A stretch of DNA of 64,000 bases from Streptomyces sp. HB132 (GTDB lineage: Bacteria; Actinomycetota; Actinomycetes; Streptomycetales; Streptomycetaceae), in the NCBI RefSeq assembly GCF_016909575.1, contig NZ_JAFBGA010000017.1, positions 62,001-126,000 on the forward strand. The letters run 5' to 3'. The stretch's first letter is position 1, and each line of letters starts with the position of its first letter. A model generated the notes under the pieces. That model was given only the letters and a program-made list of their open reading frames with translations, ran no database searches and was not told the origin of the DNA. Shown here in pieces: positions 25,407 through 35,028 of this stretch. A program made the position numbers and the translations under genes.

Positions 25407-26597
25407 TCAGGCGGACGGTACGCGGATCAGCAGGGCGTCGCCCTGCCCGCCGCCGCCGCACAGCGCCGCCGCGCCGAGCCCGCCGCCGCGGCGGCGCAGC
25501 TCATAGGCCAGGTGGACGATGAGCCGGGCGCCGGAGGCGCCGATCGGGTGGCCGAGCGCGATCGCTCCACCGTCGACGTTGACGATGTCCGGGCTGATGC
25601 GCAGCTGCTCGGTGGAGACGATGCCGACGGCGGAGAACGCCTCGTTGATCTCGACCAGGTCCAGATCGGACGGCTTCAGTCCGGCCTTGGCCAGCGCGGC
25701 CCCGATCGCGTTCGACGGCTGCTCGTGCAGGCTCCCGTCAGGCCCCGCCACCACACCGTGGGCGCCGATCTCCGCGATCCAGGACAGGCCCAGCTCCTCG
25801 GCCTTGGCCTTGCTCGCCACCACCACGGCCGCGGCGCCGTCGGAGATCTGCGAAGCCGTCCCCGCCGTGATGGTGCCGTCGGCGCTGTACACGGGGCGCA
25901 GCTTCGCCAGGACCTCCGCCGTGGTGTCGGGACGTACGCCTTCGTCGGTGTCGCACACCACAGGGTCGCCCTTGCGCTGCGGGACCGTCACCGGCGCCAG
26001 CTCCTCGGCGAACCGGCCGGCTGCCGCCGCGGCGGCAGCCCGCTGGTGCGAGGCCGCGGCGAAGGCGTCCTGCTTCTCCCTGGTCAGCCCTGGGTAGCGG
26101 CTGTTGTACTTCTCGGTCGAGACGCCCATGCCCAGCTGGTCGAACGGACAGAACAACCCGTCGTGGACCATGTGATCGATGAGTGGCACGTCACCGGCCT
26201 TGAAACCCGCACGCGACTTGGGAAGCACGTGCGGTGCCTGCGACATGGACTCCTGACCGCCCGCCACGACCAGGTCGAACTCGCCGGCCCTGATCAGCTG
26301 GTCCGCCAACGCGATCGAGTTGATACCCGAGAGGCACACCTTGTTGACGGTGAGCGCCGGGACGCTCATCGGGATGCCCGCGGCCACCGCGGCCTGCCGG
26401 GCCGGGATCTGGCCGGCGCCCGCGGTGAGCACCTGCCCCATGATCGTGTACTCCACCTGCTCCGGCGTCACCCCCGCCTTCTCCAGAGCCGCCTTGATCG
26501 CGATGCCCCCGAGCTGAGCTCCGGACAGGTCCTTCAGAGCGCCGAGCAGGCGACCGGTGGGTGTACGGGCCCCGGCCAGGATGACGGATCCGGACAC
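25407..26597 (-). CDS. Acetyl-CoA C-acetyltransferase (thiolase)
   Basis: The 396-residue protein condenses two acetyl-CoA to acetoacetyl-CoA or cleaves beta-ketoacyl-CoA. The active-site Cys88 lies in NKVCLSG. The C-terminal motifs NVDGGAIALGHPIGASGAR and ALCGGGGQGDA supply the catalytic His and second Cys. Length is typical. The GTG start at 26597 is preceded by GGAGGA at good spacing; in-frame codons upstream are unlike the family. It is separated from the NRPS-PKS block by a strong terminator, so it is probably general metabolism rather than part of the pathway. Confidence 0.93.
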   Translation of the reverse strand: MSGSVILAGARTPTGRLLGALKDLSGAQLGGIAIKAALEKAGVTPEQVEYTIMGQVLTAGAGQIPARQAAVAAGIPMSVPALTVNKVCLSGINSIALADQLIRAGEFDLVVAGGQESMSQAPHVLPKSRAGFKAGDVPLIDHMVHDGLFCPFDQLGMGVSTEKYNSRYPGLTREKQDAFAAASHQRAAAAAAAGRFAEELAPVTVPQRKGDPVVCDTDEGVRPDTTAEVLAKLRPVYSADGTITAGTASQISDGAAAVVVASKAKAEELGLSWIAEIGAHGVVAGPDGSLHEQPSNAIGAALAKAGLKPSDLDLVEINEAFSAVGIVSTEQLRISPDIVNVDGGAIALGHPIGASGARLIVHLAYELRRRGGGLGAAALCGGGGQGDALLIRVPSA

Positions 26598-27327
26598 GAT
26601 GTCCTCCGTGGGTAGTAGTGGTGGACCACAACACGGCCACATTACCGACGGGTTGGCCCGACGACAGGCGGCCTCCGGCGGTGTGAGCGACGGCATAGCC
26701 GATCGGAGGCGCCCCGGCGCCGAACCGGCGCGACGGCGTGTCGCCCGGCCGCCGCCGCGGCTGCCGCCCGCCGGTCCCGGCCTCGGCCACAGCCCTCCGC
26801 CCCACCCGCGGCGGAGGGATTCGACGGCGGACGAGGGCCCGCGCGGGGGCGGCGACGCAGACGGCTTTCACGCCGAGCGGTGAGGCCGTCCTCGGCGAGT
26901 CCCGCACCGGGCCAGGCGAGGACGGTCTCACGCCGGCGAGGGCGTACAGGCCCGACAGGTCGCGGTGACCGCCGACCGCCCGACCGGTCCCGGTGACCGC
27001 CGGCCGCCCCACCGGCGCGCGCGTGGCTCGCCGGCCGGACCGCTGTCGCCAGGGACGGCAGCACGCCCCGCCCGCAGGTGTTCCACGCCAGGGTCCGCGC
27101 CCGCGACGGCCCGTCATGACCTTGGTAGGCCGGACCGCCGACCCCTCCCGGACGACGCCGATCGGACGGCCTTCGGCGCTGCCGGGCGGCAGTCCGGCGA
27201 CGGGCCGTCCTGGGACTCCGCGCGACCGCGTGGCGAACCCGGCCGATCCCACCCCCGTGAGGCGGGTGGGTTCCGTACGCGAGAAAACCGTTCGACGGCG
27301 CGGCGCCGCTCGGGCATTCTCAGGGGC
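26598..27327. other. Intergenic region without a recognised gene
   Basis: These 730 bp lie between the divergent thiolase and tuf3 units. Long frames are open on both strands, but they encode only Arg/Gly/Pro-rich text without family motifs, as expected by chance in DNA this GC-rich. The promoters of the thiolase and of tuf3 must be here. I see no tRNA, IS end or clear repeat. Confidence 0.6.
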
Positions 27328-27471
27328 ATGTTCCGGTACGCCTTCCTCGCAGCGCAGTCCGCAGTCGCGGACGCGCCGAAGGCTGCCGTGAACCCTGCGC
27401 CCGCACTCGCAGCACTCGCAGCAGCAGCCTTCACCGCTGCCGCAGCGCCCTTCGGCGGCGCCCGAAGCTGA
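27328..27471 (+). CDS. Possible alanine-rich leader peptide upstream of tuf3 (47 aa)
   Basis: An ATG at 27328 with AGGGG just upstream opens a 47-codon frame, MFRYAFLAAQSAVADAP and so on, ending GGARS. Between residues 24 and 41 the sequence APALAALAAAAFTAAAAP has 12 alanines in 18 residues, many as GCA or GCC. The stop codon touches a hairpin that lies just before tuf3. This has the arrangement of a translational attenuator, in which ribosome stalling at alanine codons would change downstream folding. It could also be a chance frame; Ala-rich frames are common in GC-rich DNA. Confidence 0.4.
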   Translation: MFRYAFLAAQSAVADAPKAAVNPAPALAALAAAAFTAAAAPFGGARS

Positions 27472-27511
27472 CCCTCCCCCGACAGTCCGGCGGACCCCGC
27501 AAGGGGAGGGT
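27471..27511 (+). promoter_or_regulatory. Hairpin followed by T-rich tract in the tuf3 leader
   Basis: The arms accctcccc (27471-27479) and ggggagggt (27503-27511) are perfectly complementary over 9 bp, with a 23-base loop. A pyrimidine/T-rich run (tcttcttctct) follows about 17 bases later, around 27529-27539, ahead of the tuf3 start. It may be an attenuator-type terminator or a site of regulated read-through. Confidence 0.45.
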
Positions 27512-27564
27512 CGGCGGGGCCCTGGGGTCTTCTTCTCTCAGCTTCGAATCGCAAGGAACGAGCC

Positions 27565-28734
<1,170 letters not shown>

Positions 28735-28740
28735 CACTCC

Positions 28741-28782
28741 TGCGCGGCCCGCCCTCCCGACCCCGGGAAGGCGGGCCGCGCA
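28741..28782 (+). terminator. Terminator after tuf3
   Basis: tgcgcggcccgcc (28741-28753) pairs perfectly with ggcgggccgcgca (28770-28782), and the inner bases can extend the stem. It begins 6 bases after the tuf3 stop and separates it from the patatin gene. Confidence 0.8.
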
Positions 28783-28803
28783 GGCTCGGGCAGACTGGGG
28801 GAC

Positions 28804-29655
28804 ATGGCAGACACAGCTCTCGTACTGGGCGCCGGAGGCGTCACCGGCACCGCATGGGAAACCGGCATCCTGCACGGGCTCGCCAAGGCGGGCGTCGACC
28901 TCTCCACCGCCGATCTGATCGTCGGGAGCTCGGCCGGTGCCATCGTCGGGGCGCAGCTCGCCTTCGGACCCGCCGGCGTCGGCGACCTCTACGAACGGCA
29001 GCTCGCCGCCCCGGAGGACGACAAGGGGGCGGCGGCCCGGCTCGGTCCCGTCGCCATCCTGCGGTACGCGAGAGCGGCGCTCTCCTCACGCACGCCCGAG
29101 GAATACGGCCGCAGGCTGGGCACCCTGTCCCGCGACAGCCGGCCCGGCGCGTCCGCGGCCGAGCGCCGGGAGCTGATCGCGAACCTGCTTCCCTCGACCG
29201 AATGGCCCGAACGGCGTCTGCTGGTCACCGCCGTGGACGCGTCCACCGGCGCGCTGCACACCTTCGACCGGACGGGCACGGTCGCGCTCGCCGACGCCGT
29301 CACCGCCAGTTGCGCGGTGCCCGTGGTCTGGCCGGTGGCCGATGCCGGCGGCGGGAGCTGGATCGACGGGGGCGTGCACTCCCCGGCCAACGCCCATCTC
29401 GCCTCCGGCTACGAACGCGTCGTCGTGATCGCACCCACCGCCACCGGCAACAAGGTGATCGTCTCGCCCCGAGCCCAGGCCGCCGGGCTGGAGGCGGCGG
29501 GCGCCCGCGTCGAGGTCATCACCCCGGACGCGGCCACCCGCAAGGCCATCGGCCGCAATTCCCTGGACCCCGCACGCCGGGCGGCGGCGGCCAGGGCGGG
29601 ACTGGCCCAGTCCGCGGCCCACACCGAGTCGGTCGCGGCGGTGTGGAACGGCTGA
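28804..29655 (+). CDS. Patatin-like phospholipase family protein
   Basis: The 283-residue protein has the oxyanion-hole glycines GAGGVTG (9-15), the nucleophile elbow GSSAG with Ser43, and the second member of the Ser-Asp dyad in DGG (Asp188). These are the complete catalytic elements of patatin lipid acyl hydrolases. No signal peptide is visible, so it is probably a cytoplasmic esterase or lysophospholipase-like enzyme; the lipid substrate is unknown. The gene sits between the tuf3 terminator and a methyltransferase-fold gene 40 bp downstream, with which it may share a transcript. Confidence 0.88.
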   Translation: MADTALVLGAGGVTGTAWETGILHGLAKAGVDLSTADLIVGSSAGAIVGAQLAFGPAGVGDLYERQLAAPEDDKGAAARLGPVAILRYARAALSSRTPEEYGRRLGTLSRDSRPGASAAERRELIANLLPSTEWPERRLLVTAVDASTGALHTFDRTGTVALADAVTASCAVPVVWPVADAGGGSWIDGGVHSPANAHLASGYERVVVIAPTATGNKVIVSPRAQAAGLEAAGARVEVITPDAATRKAIGRNSLDPARRAAAARAGLAQSAAHTESVAAVWNG

Positions 29656-29695
29656 CCAGGCCGGAGGACGGCCCGGCGCCCGTCACAATGGGGAA

Positions 29696-30541
29696 GTGAA
29701 CGAGCCGATACCCGTCATCCGCGACACCGACTGCGGCACCGCCAGGCTGCTGCCCGACGTCGACCGGGACCGTGCCTGGCTGCTCACGGTCGACGGCGCC
29801 CCGCAGTCCTACGTCGATCTGGACCAGCCGGAGCACCTCGAATTCGAGTACGTACGCAGGCTCGGCCACGTCGTGGACCGCGCCGACGCCCCGGGAGTAC
29901 CGCTGGACGTGGTGCACCTCGGTGGCGGGGCGCTCACGCTGCCGCGCTACGTCGCCGCGACGCGCCCCGGGTCGCGGCAGGACGTGGCGGAGGTGGACCG
30001 AGGGCTCGTCGAACTGGTCGGCGAACACCTGCCGTGGCCGGCGGAGGCCGGCATCACCGTGCACGGCACCGACGCCCGGGGCTGGCTCGAAGCAGCGGCC
30101 GAAGGCTCCGCCGACCTCCTGATCGCCGATGTGTTCGGCGGGGCACGGGTACCGGCGCACCTCACCTCGGTCGAGTACGCGCGAGCCGCCGCACGGGTCC
30201 TGCGCGCGGACGGCGTCTACGCGGCGAACCTCGCCGACAGCGCGCCCTTCACCTTCCTGCGGTCACAACTGGCCAACTTCGCCGCGGTGTTCGACGAGCT
30301 CGCCGTCATCGCCGAGCCGGCCGTGCTGCGCGGCCGGCGCTTCGGCAACACCGTGCTGCTCGCCTCCCGCGCGCCTCTCGAGATCGCCCCGCTCGCCAGG
30401 GTGTGTGCCGCCGACGCGTTCCCCGCCCGGGTCGCACACGGTCCGGCGCTCGCCCGGCTCATCGGTGGGGCGGAGCCGGTGCGGGACAGCGAGGCCGTGG
30501 ACTCACCTGAGCCCCCCGAGGGAGCCTTCGGCATCGGCTGA
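29696..30541 (+). CDS. Spermidine-synthase-like protein (class I methyltransferase fold)
   Basis: The 281-residue protein resembles the spermidine synthase superfamily. It has the glycine-rich strand DVVHLGGGALTLPRY near residue 67, the acidic residue at the end of the next strand (DVAEVDRGLVELV), and DLLIADVFGGARVP near 144. Actinobacterial proteins of this type are usually called fused or orphan spermidine synthases, and aminopropyl transfer is often unproven. The start is a GTG at 29696. The C-terminal tail is rich in Glu and Pro, and its last 39 bp overlap the 3' end of the convergent MFS gene. Confidence 0.8.
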   Translation: MNEPIPVIRDTDCGTARLLPDVDRDRAWLLTVDGAPQSYVDLDQPEHLEFEYVRRLGHVVDRADAPGVPLDVVHLGGGALTLPRYVAATRPGSRQDVAEVDRGLVELVGEHLPWPAEAGITVHGTDARGWLEAAAEGSADLLIADVFGGARVPAHLTSVEYARAAARVLRADGVYAANLADSAPFTFLRSQLANFAAVFDELAVIAEPAVLRGRRFGNTVLLASRAPLEIAPLARVCAADAFPARVAHGPALARLIGGAEPVRDSEAVDSPEPPEGAFGIG

Positions 30542-31813
30542 CCCCGGGGTCTGCTCCGGCACGCTGATCTTGGCCACCGAGCTGCGGCGCGTCAGGTTCC
30601 GTACGTCGGGTACGAGCAGCACGCCCGCCGTCACCAGCACGATCAGGGCGGCGCAGCCCCACAGGGCCTCGCTGCGGCCGACGAGTGTCTCCACCGGCCC
30701 TGCCGCCGCCGTGGCCAGCGGAACCATCGCGACCGAGCCGAACCAGTCGTACGCCGCGACCCGGGACAGCTTGTCCTCCGGGATCTCCTGGTGCAGCGCC
30801 GTCATCCAGGAGACCCCGAACACCTCGATGGCGACCCCGGTCACGAACATCACCGCGCAGAGGCCGGTCACCGGCAGCGGGATCGCGAGCCCCGCCGAGG
30901 GGAGGGCCAGCGGGAAGACACAGAGCGTCCCCGCCAGCAGCAGTCGCCGGGGCTTCCACCGCATCATCAGCAGCGCTCCGCCCAGCGTGCCGACCCCGAA
31001 CGCCGCGAGAGCGAAGCCCCAGGGGCGCGCGCCCCCGAGCTCGTCCCGCGCCACGAGGGGGCCGTACACCGCTTCGGCGGCTCCGACCACGGCCACCACC
31101 ACGGAGAACTGCAGCACGACGGCCCACAGCCAGGGGCGTCCGACGACCTCGCGCCACCCCTCCCGAAGATCGGCGAGCAGCCCGCCGCCCGGTGCGCGCG
31201 CCGGGATGTGGCTCACGTCCAGGAAGGCGCGCAGCGCCCCCGCGACGGCGAACGCCACCGCGTCGACGGCCAGCACCCAGCCCGGGTCCATGGCCGCGAT
31301 CATGGCGCCGCCGAGCGCCGCACCGCCGATGGCCGCGCCGTGCATCGACATCCGGAAGAAGGCGAAGGCGCGGGCCGCCTGTTCCCCGCTGACGCTGGAC
31401 AGCAGCATGCCCTCGGCCGCCGGACCGAAGAAGGCCTGGCCGGTACCGCAGAGCGCGGTCAGCACCATCATGTGCCACAGCTCCGCGCCCCCGGTCAGGA
31501 CCAGCCAGGCGAACACCGCCTGCGAGACGAAGTTGAGGGTGTTCGCGGCCACCATCACCCGGTGACGTGGCAGCCGGTCCGCCACCGCGCCGCCGATGAG
31601 CAGGAAGAGCACCAGCGGGGCCGTGCGCGCCGCGGCCACCAGACCGACGTCGCCTCCGTCGCCACCCGACTCCAGAACGGCGAACGCCGCCGCGATCAGA
31701 GCACCGTTGGTGCCGAGGCTCGTGATGATCGCGGCGGCGGTCAGCAGACCGAAGTTGCGGCCTGCCGGCAGGGAGCGGAGGGCGGGCGAGGGGGAGGGGG
31801 CGGCGGAAGTCAC
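30503..31813 (-). CDS. MFS transporter
   Basis: The 436-residue protein has about 12 hydrophobic segments starting near residue 20 (FGLLTAAAIITSLGT). The loop GAVADRLPRHRVM matches the MFS helix 2-3 motif. It resembles the macrolide-efflux-type (MefA/enterobactin-exporter-like) branch. The substrate is unknown. The start is taken as the GTG at 31813 (VTSAAPSPSP), since further upstream the frame runs antisense to nothing family-like; the Shine-Dalgarno is weak. The last 39 bp overlap the convergent spermidine-synthase-like gene. Confidence 0.87.
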   Translation of the reverse strand: MTSAAPSPSPALRSLPAGRNFGLLTAAAIITSLGTNGALIAAAFAVLESGGDGGDVGLVAAARTAPLVLFLLIGGAVADRLPRHRVMVAANTLNFVSQAVFAWLVLTGGAELWHMMVLTALCGTGQAFFGPAAEGMLLSSVSGEQAARAFAFFRMSMHGAAIGGAALGGAMIAAMDPGWVLAVDAVAFAVAGALRAFLDVSHIPARAPGGGLLADLREGWREVVGRPWLWAVVLQFSVVVAVVGAAEAVYGPLVARDELGGARPWGFALAAFGVGTLGGALLMMRWKPRRLLLAGTLCVFPLALPSAGLAIPLPVTGLCAVMFVTGVAIEVFGVSWMTALHQEIPEDKLSRVAAYDWFGSVAMVPLATAAAGPVETLVGRSEALWGCAALIVLVTAGVLLVPDVRNLTRRSSVAKISVPEQTPGSADAEGSLGGLR

Positions 31814-31880
31814 CAAGGGACTATCCCCGCCCCGGCCCCCTCCCGCCAAATGGGCGGTCCCGGCCGTGTGCGCCGGAGGC

Positions 31881-32912
31881 TCAGGACGTGGTCTCGGCGA
31901 CCTCCACCAGGCGCACCGTGCTGAGGATCTTCTGGATGGTGGCGTCAGGGAGTTCGTCGTCCACGCCGGCGTTCGCGTAGAGGATCCAGGTCGAGTACTC
32001 GTCCTTGGAGTTCTTGAAGCTGAACGCGATCGACTTGCCGTCCGTGTCGCACTTGTTCTTGTTGGCCAGCCCGCTCGCGGTGGCGGTGACGACGCTGCCC
32101 GAGAGGCCCGACTTGGTCGTGTAGGGCTTGGGCTCGGCGGTCTTGACCTTCTCCTTCGGGTCCTCCTGCGCATAGGCGGCCCAGACCCAGTTGGCGGCCT
32201 CGTTCGTGGCCGCCTCATCGGTGTTCTTGGCGCCCTGACCGCCCTTGGTGCCCACACCGGCCAGGCCGGTGTCCTCCGCGGAGCCGTCCTTGTCCGTGTC
32301 GTCGCTGCACCACTTGGTCTTGTAGTGCGCGGGCGCGGAGAAGCCGACCGCCGGCGGGCCCGTCGGGTCCTTCACGTCCTCGAAGCCCGAGATCACGCCG
32401 GTGCCCGACACCTCCCAGTCACCGGGCACGTCGAACTGGGTGCCCCACTTGGGATTGGTCACGACCTTCCAGCCCGGAACCGTGGGCGCGGCATCCTCGC
32501 CGCCCCTGGGGTTCGCCGCGGGCGAGGACGGGGTCTCGGACGCCTTGGCCGACGGTGACTTCTTGCCGTCGGCCACGTCCGAGCCGCCCGTGTCGTCGTC
32601 CTTGTTCATGACGACGACACCGGTGACGACGGCCGCGATCACGACCGCGGTGGCCGCGAGGACGGCGACGATCGTCGTCTTCTTCTTGTCGTCCGGCCGC
32701 TGGCCGCCCGGCCCGCCCGGTACGGCGTACTGCGGCATCGTGGGCTGCTGGTACGGATTGGGCTGCGGGTAACCCGGCTGCTGCCCCGGCTGGCCCTGCT
32801 GCTGATATCCCGGCTGCTGGTAGGGATTCGGCTGTTGGTACCCCGGCTGCTGGTACGGATTCTGGTCCTGCGGGTTCTGCTCGCCCCCGGGCGGCTGCTG
32901 TCCTGGCCACAT
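31881..32912 (-). CDS. Pro/Gln-rich single-pass membrane protein of unknown function
   Basis: The 343-residue protein has three parts. Residues 1-75 are a Pro/Gln/Tyr/Gly-rich cytoplasmic tail with repeated NPYQQPGY units. Residues about 78-100 form one membrane segment (TTIVAVLAATAVVIAAVVTG) after the stop-transfer-like RPDDKKK. Residues 105-343 are extracellular, with a low-complexity linker followed by a folded domain containing WKVVTNPKWGTQFDVP and two or more cysteines. Such proteins are common in streptomycetes without assigned function; the Pro/Gln tail resembles those of septal or secretion-associated membrane proteins. Confidence 0.85.
   Translation of the reverse strand: MWPGQQPPGGEQNPQDQNPYQQPGYQQPNPYQQPGYQQQGQPGQQPGYPQPNPYQQPTMPQYAVPGGPGGQRPDDKKKTTIVAVLAATAVVIAAVVTGVVVMNKDDDTGGSDVADGKKSPSAKASETPSSPAANPRGGEDAAPTVPGWKVVTNPKWGTQFDVPGDWEVSGTGVISGFEDVKDPTGPPAVGFSAPAHYKTKWCSDDTDKDGSAEDTGLAGVGTKGGQGAKNTDEAATNEAANWVWAAYAQEDPKEKVKTAEPKPYTTKSGLSGSVVTATASGLANKNKCDTDGKSIAFSFKNSKDEYSTWILYANAGVDDELPDATIQKILSTVRLVEVAETTS
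32745..32861. repeat. Imperfect repeats encoding NPYQQPGY units
   Basis: The N-terminal tail of the membrane protein on the minus strand contains three NPYQQP copies and several GYQQP/GYPQP variants. The DNA repeats are imperfect, so they look like an old internal duplication. Confidence 0.6.
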
Positions 32913-33005
32913 GGCCAGTAACCATAGAGGGGTCGGGTGGCCACTGCTACGGGCACCCCTGTGAGGGGATGGTCAAAGAGTGCTACTCGCTAGTAACATC
33001 GTGGG

Positions 33006-33458
33006 ATGAGCACTGAAGAGATGACAGTCGGCGACATCCTGTCCGCGAGCGTCCCCATGGTCCGGACACTCGGCATCACCTACCTGGAGACGACCACGGA
33101 GCGTGCCGTCCTGTCGCTCCCCGACCGCGCCGAATATCACAACCATCTCGGCGGTCCCCACGCCGGAGCGATGTTCACCCTCGCCGAGTCGGCGAGCGGC
33201 GCGATCGTCGTCGCCGCGTTCGGCGACGAGATGTCCCGTGCCGTACCGCTGCCCGTCACCACGGAGATGGCCTTCAAGAAGGTGGCCATGGGTGATCTCA
33301 CCGCGACCGCGGTGCTCGGCCGCCCGGTGGCCGAGGTCGTCGCCGAACTGGACGAGGGAAAGCGCCCGGAGTTCCCCGTGAGCGTCGAGATCCGGCGTGC
33401 GGACGGTGCCGTCACCAGCGAGATGACCGTGGTCTGGACGCTGCGTCCGAACCGCTGA
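33006..33458 (+). CDS. Hotdog-fold protein (DUF4442 / PaaI-thioesterase-like)
   Basis: The 150-residue protein matches the single hotdog domain of PaaI-like and DUF4442 proteins. The helix-containing stretch YHNHLGGPHAGAMFTLAE near residues 40-58 holds the conserved HxGGxxxAG-like region, and the C-terminal strand is TSEMTVVWTLRP. It may be an acyl-CoA thioesterase, with the substrate unknown. It is divergent from the Pro/Gln-rich membrane protein across a 93-bp gap. That gap contains a small inverted repeat (tact-cgct-agta) near 32981-32992, which could be an operator. Confidence 0.85.
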   Translation: MSTEEMTVGDILSASVPMVRTLGITYLETTTERAVLSLPDRAEYHNHLGGPHAGAMFTLAESASGAIVVAAFGDEMSRAVPLPVTTEMAFKKVAMGDLTATAVLGRPVAEVVAELDEGKRPEFPVSVEIRRADGAVTSEMTVVWTLRPNR

Positions 33459-33588
33459 CCCGCACCCGGTCCCGCGCGCCCCTCGCCGGGAGCCGCGCCC
33501 GCCGGTCCCGTCCTCCGGCCCGGTAGGCTGCCCGCCGTGCACCACCCGTGGTGCACGGCTGCAGATCTCTTACGGGAAAGGACCCGCG

Positions 33589-34251
33589 TTGCACGTCCAG
33601 GAGTGGCTCGAGACGATCCCCGCGGTCAGCATCTACCTCCTGGTGGGGGTCGTCATCGGACTCGAGAGTCTGGGTATCCCGCTGCCCGGCGAGATCATCC
33701 TCGTGAGTTCGGCGCTCCTCGCCTCCCAGCACGGCGACATCGACCCCGTTGTCCTCGGCGCCTGCGCGTCGGCCGGGGCGATCATCGGGGACTCGATCGG
33801 TTACGCCATCGGCCGCAGGGGAGGCCGCCCGCTCCTCGCCTGGCTCGGCGGGAGGTTCCCCAAGCACTTCGGGGAGCCGCAGATCGCCCTGGCGGAGAGG
33901 TCGTTCACGAAGTGGGGCGTGTGGGCGGTCTTCTTCGGCCGTTTCGTCGCACTGCTGCGGATCTTCGCGGGGCCGCTGGCCGGTGTGCTGCGCATGCCGT
34001 ACTGGAAGTTCCTGATCGCCAATGTGCTCGGCGGAATCGTCTGGGCAGGCGGCACCACCGCCGTCATCTACTCCGTGGGGGTCGTTGCCGAGGCGTGGCT
34101 CAAGCGCTTCTCGTGGCTGGGGCTGCTGGCCGCCGTGCTGATCGGTGTGACCTCGATGCTGGTGCTCAAGAACCGCGCGAAGAAGGCCGCGGAGCAGGCC
34201 GACCGCACGGTGTCCGCGCCGGAGCCGGACGCGGTGCCCGCGGCCGACTGA
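33589..34251 (+). CDS. DedA-family membrane protein
   Basis: The 220-residue polytopic protein belongs to the DedA/VTT group, which maintains membrane homeostasis and in some bacteria flips phospholipid or C55 carrier lipid. Recognisable parts are ESLGIPLPGEIILV near residue 25, GDSIGYAIGRRGG near 65, and the signature FGRFVALLRIFAGPLAG near 115-131, which contains the conserved arginines. A TTG start at 33589 is best supported: AAAGGA lies 8 bases upstream and the protein begins at the family's usual point (HVQEWLETIP). The C-terminal tail is hydrophilic. Confidence 0.9.
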   Translation: MHVQEWLETIPAVSIYLLVGVVIGLESLGIPLPGEIILVSSALLASQHGDIDPVVLGACASAGAIIGDSIGYAIGRRGGRPLLAWLGGRFPKHFGEPQIALAERSFTKWGVWAVFFGRFVALLRIFAGPLAGVLRMPYWKFLIANVLGGIVWAGGTTAVIYSVGVVAEAWLKRFSWLGLLAAVLIGVTSMLVLKNRAKKAAEQADRTVSAPEPDAVPAAD

Positions 34252-34268
34252 TCCGGCACGGGTCCGCC

Positions 34269-34296
34269 GGCCCGGCGTGGCCCGCTCGGCCGGGTC
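34269..34296. terminator. Possible terminator between dedA and the carbonic-anhydrase-like gene
   Basis: GGCCCGGC (34269-34276) pairs with GCCGGGTC (34289-34296) over 8 bp with one G-U wobble and a 12-base loop. It lies between two convergent genes. Confidence 0.4.
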
Positions 34297-34347
34297 CGCA
34301 CGACGTGGGCGGGTGGCCTGCCTCCGGGGCCGACGGGTCCGGGACCG

Positions 34348-34881
34348 TCAGCTCTCCCGGTGCGCCTCACGGTGGGCCTTCGCCAGCTCGACGTAACCGG
34401 CCGCGTTGAAGGCGATGCCCTCACGCTCCTCCGCCGTCAGCTCCCGCTTGACCTTGGCGGGCACGCCGGCGACGAGGGAGCCCGGCGGGATCCGCATCCC
34501 CTGTGGCACGAGGGCCTGCGCGGCGATCAGCGAACCCGCTCCGACGTGTGCGCCGTTGAGTACGGTCGCTCCCATTCCGACCAGGACGTCGTCCTCGATG
34601 ACGCAGCCGTGCAGCACGGCGTTGTGACCGACCGACACCCGGGCGCCCACCGTCATCGGGAAGCCGGGGTCGGTGTGCACGCTGCAGTTGTCCTGGATGT
34701 TGCTGTCGGGCCCGAGGGAGATCGGGCCGCCGTCGCCGCGCAGGACGGCGTGGTACCAGACGCTGGAGCCCGCGGCCATCGACACCTCGCCGACGACGAC
34801 CGAGGTCGGTGCGAGGAAGGCGTCCGGGTCGATGTCCGGCTCCTTGCCGCCGATACCGGTGACCAATGCCCGCTCTGCCAT
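34348..34881 (-). CDS. Gamma-carbonic-anhydrase-like protein (left-handed beta-helix)
   Basis: The 177-residue protein has the hexapeptide-repeat pattern of gamma carbonic anhydrases and YrdA/CaiE-like proteins. Three likely zinc ligands are visible as the His in NCSVHTD and the two in SVGHNAVLHG, with the usual spacing. It probably works as a trimer in the cytoplasm, but many family members have no measurable carbonic anhydrase activity. The ATG at 34881 has GAGGAG seven bases upstream. It is divergent from a second hexapeptide protein 147 bp away. Confidence 0.88.
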   Translation of the reverse strand: MAERALVTGIGGKEPDIDPDAFLAPTSVVVGEVSMAAGSSVWYHAVLRGDGGPISLGPDSNIQDNCSVHTDPGFPMTVGARVSVGHNAVLHGCVIEDDVLVGMGATVLNGAHVGAGSLIAAQALVPQGMRIPPGSLVAGVPAKVKRELTAEEREGIAFNAAGYVELAKAHREAHRES

Positions 34882-35028
34882 CGCATGCTCCTCGGGTGGG
34901 GTGTGGTGCGCTCGGCGCCCCTTGCTCCGCACGAACCGTAATGGACGGTCCCCGCGCCCCGGGCAGGTGGGGTGAACATCACAGCACGTCGCACGGCCCC
35001 CTCCGGGCGGGCCGACTACCGTGAGCGG

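Noticed and set aside
25407..26597. Thiolase as a precursor-supply gene of the NRPS-PKS block
   Set aside because: An 18-bp perfect terminator separates it from the exporter and it is convergent with it; thiolases are common housekeeping genes.
26598..27252. Long minus-strand frame reading through from the thiolase gene
   Set aside because: The product is Arg/Gly/Pro-rich without motifs, and the thiolase GTG at 26597 has a good ribosome binding site. Open frames on several strands are normal at this GC content.
27535..27560. tRNA-like TTCGAATC sequence
   Set aside because: No acceptor stem, anticodon arm or D arm can be built around it; it lies in the tuf3 leader.
32981..32992. tact-cgct-agta inverted repeat between the membrane protein and hotdog genes as an operator
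   Set aside because: The arms are only 4 bp and no regulator is nearby; it is mentioned in the hotdog gene entry but not listed as a site.
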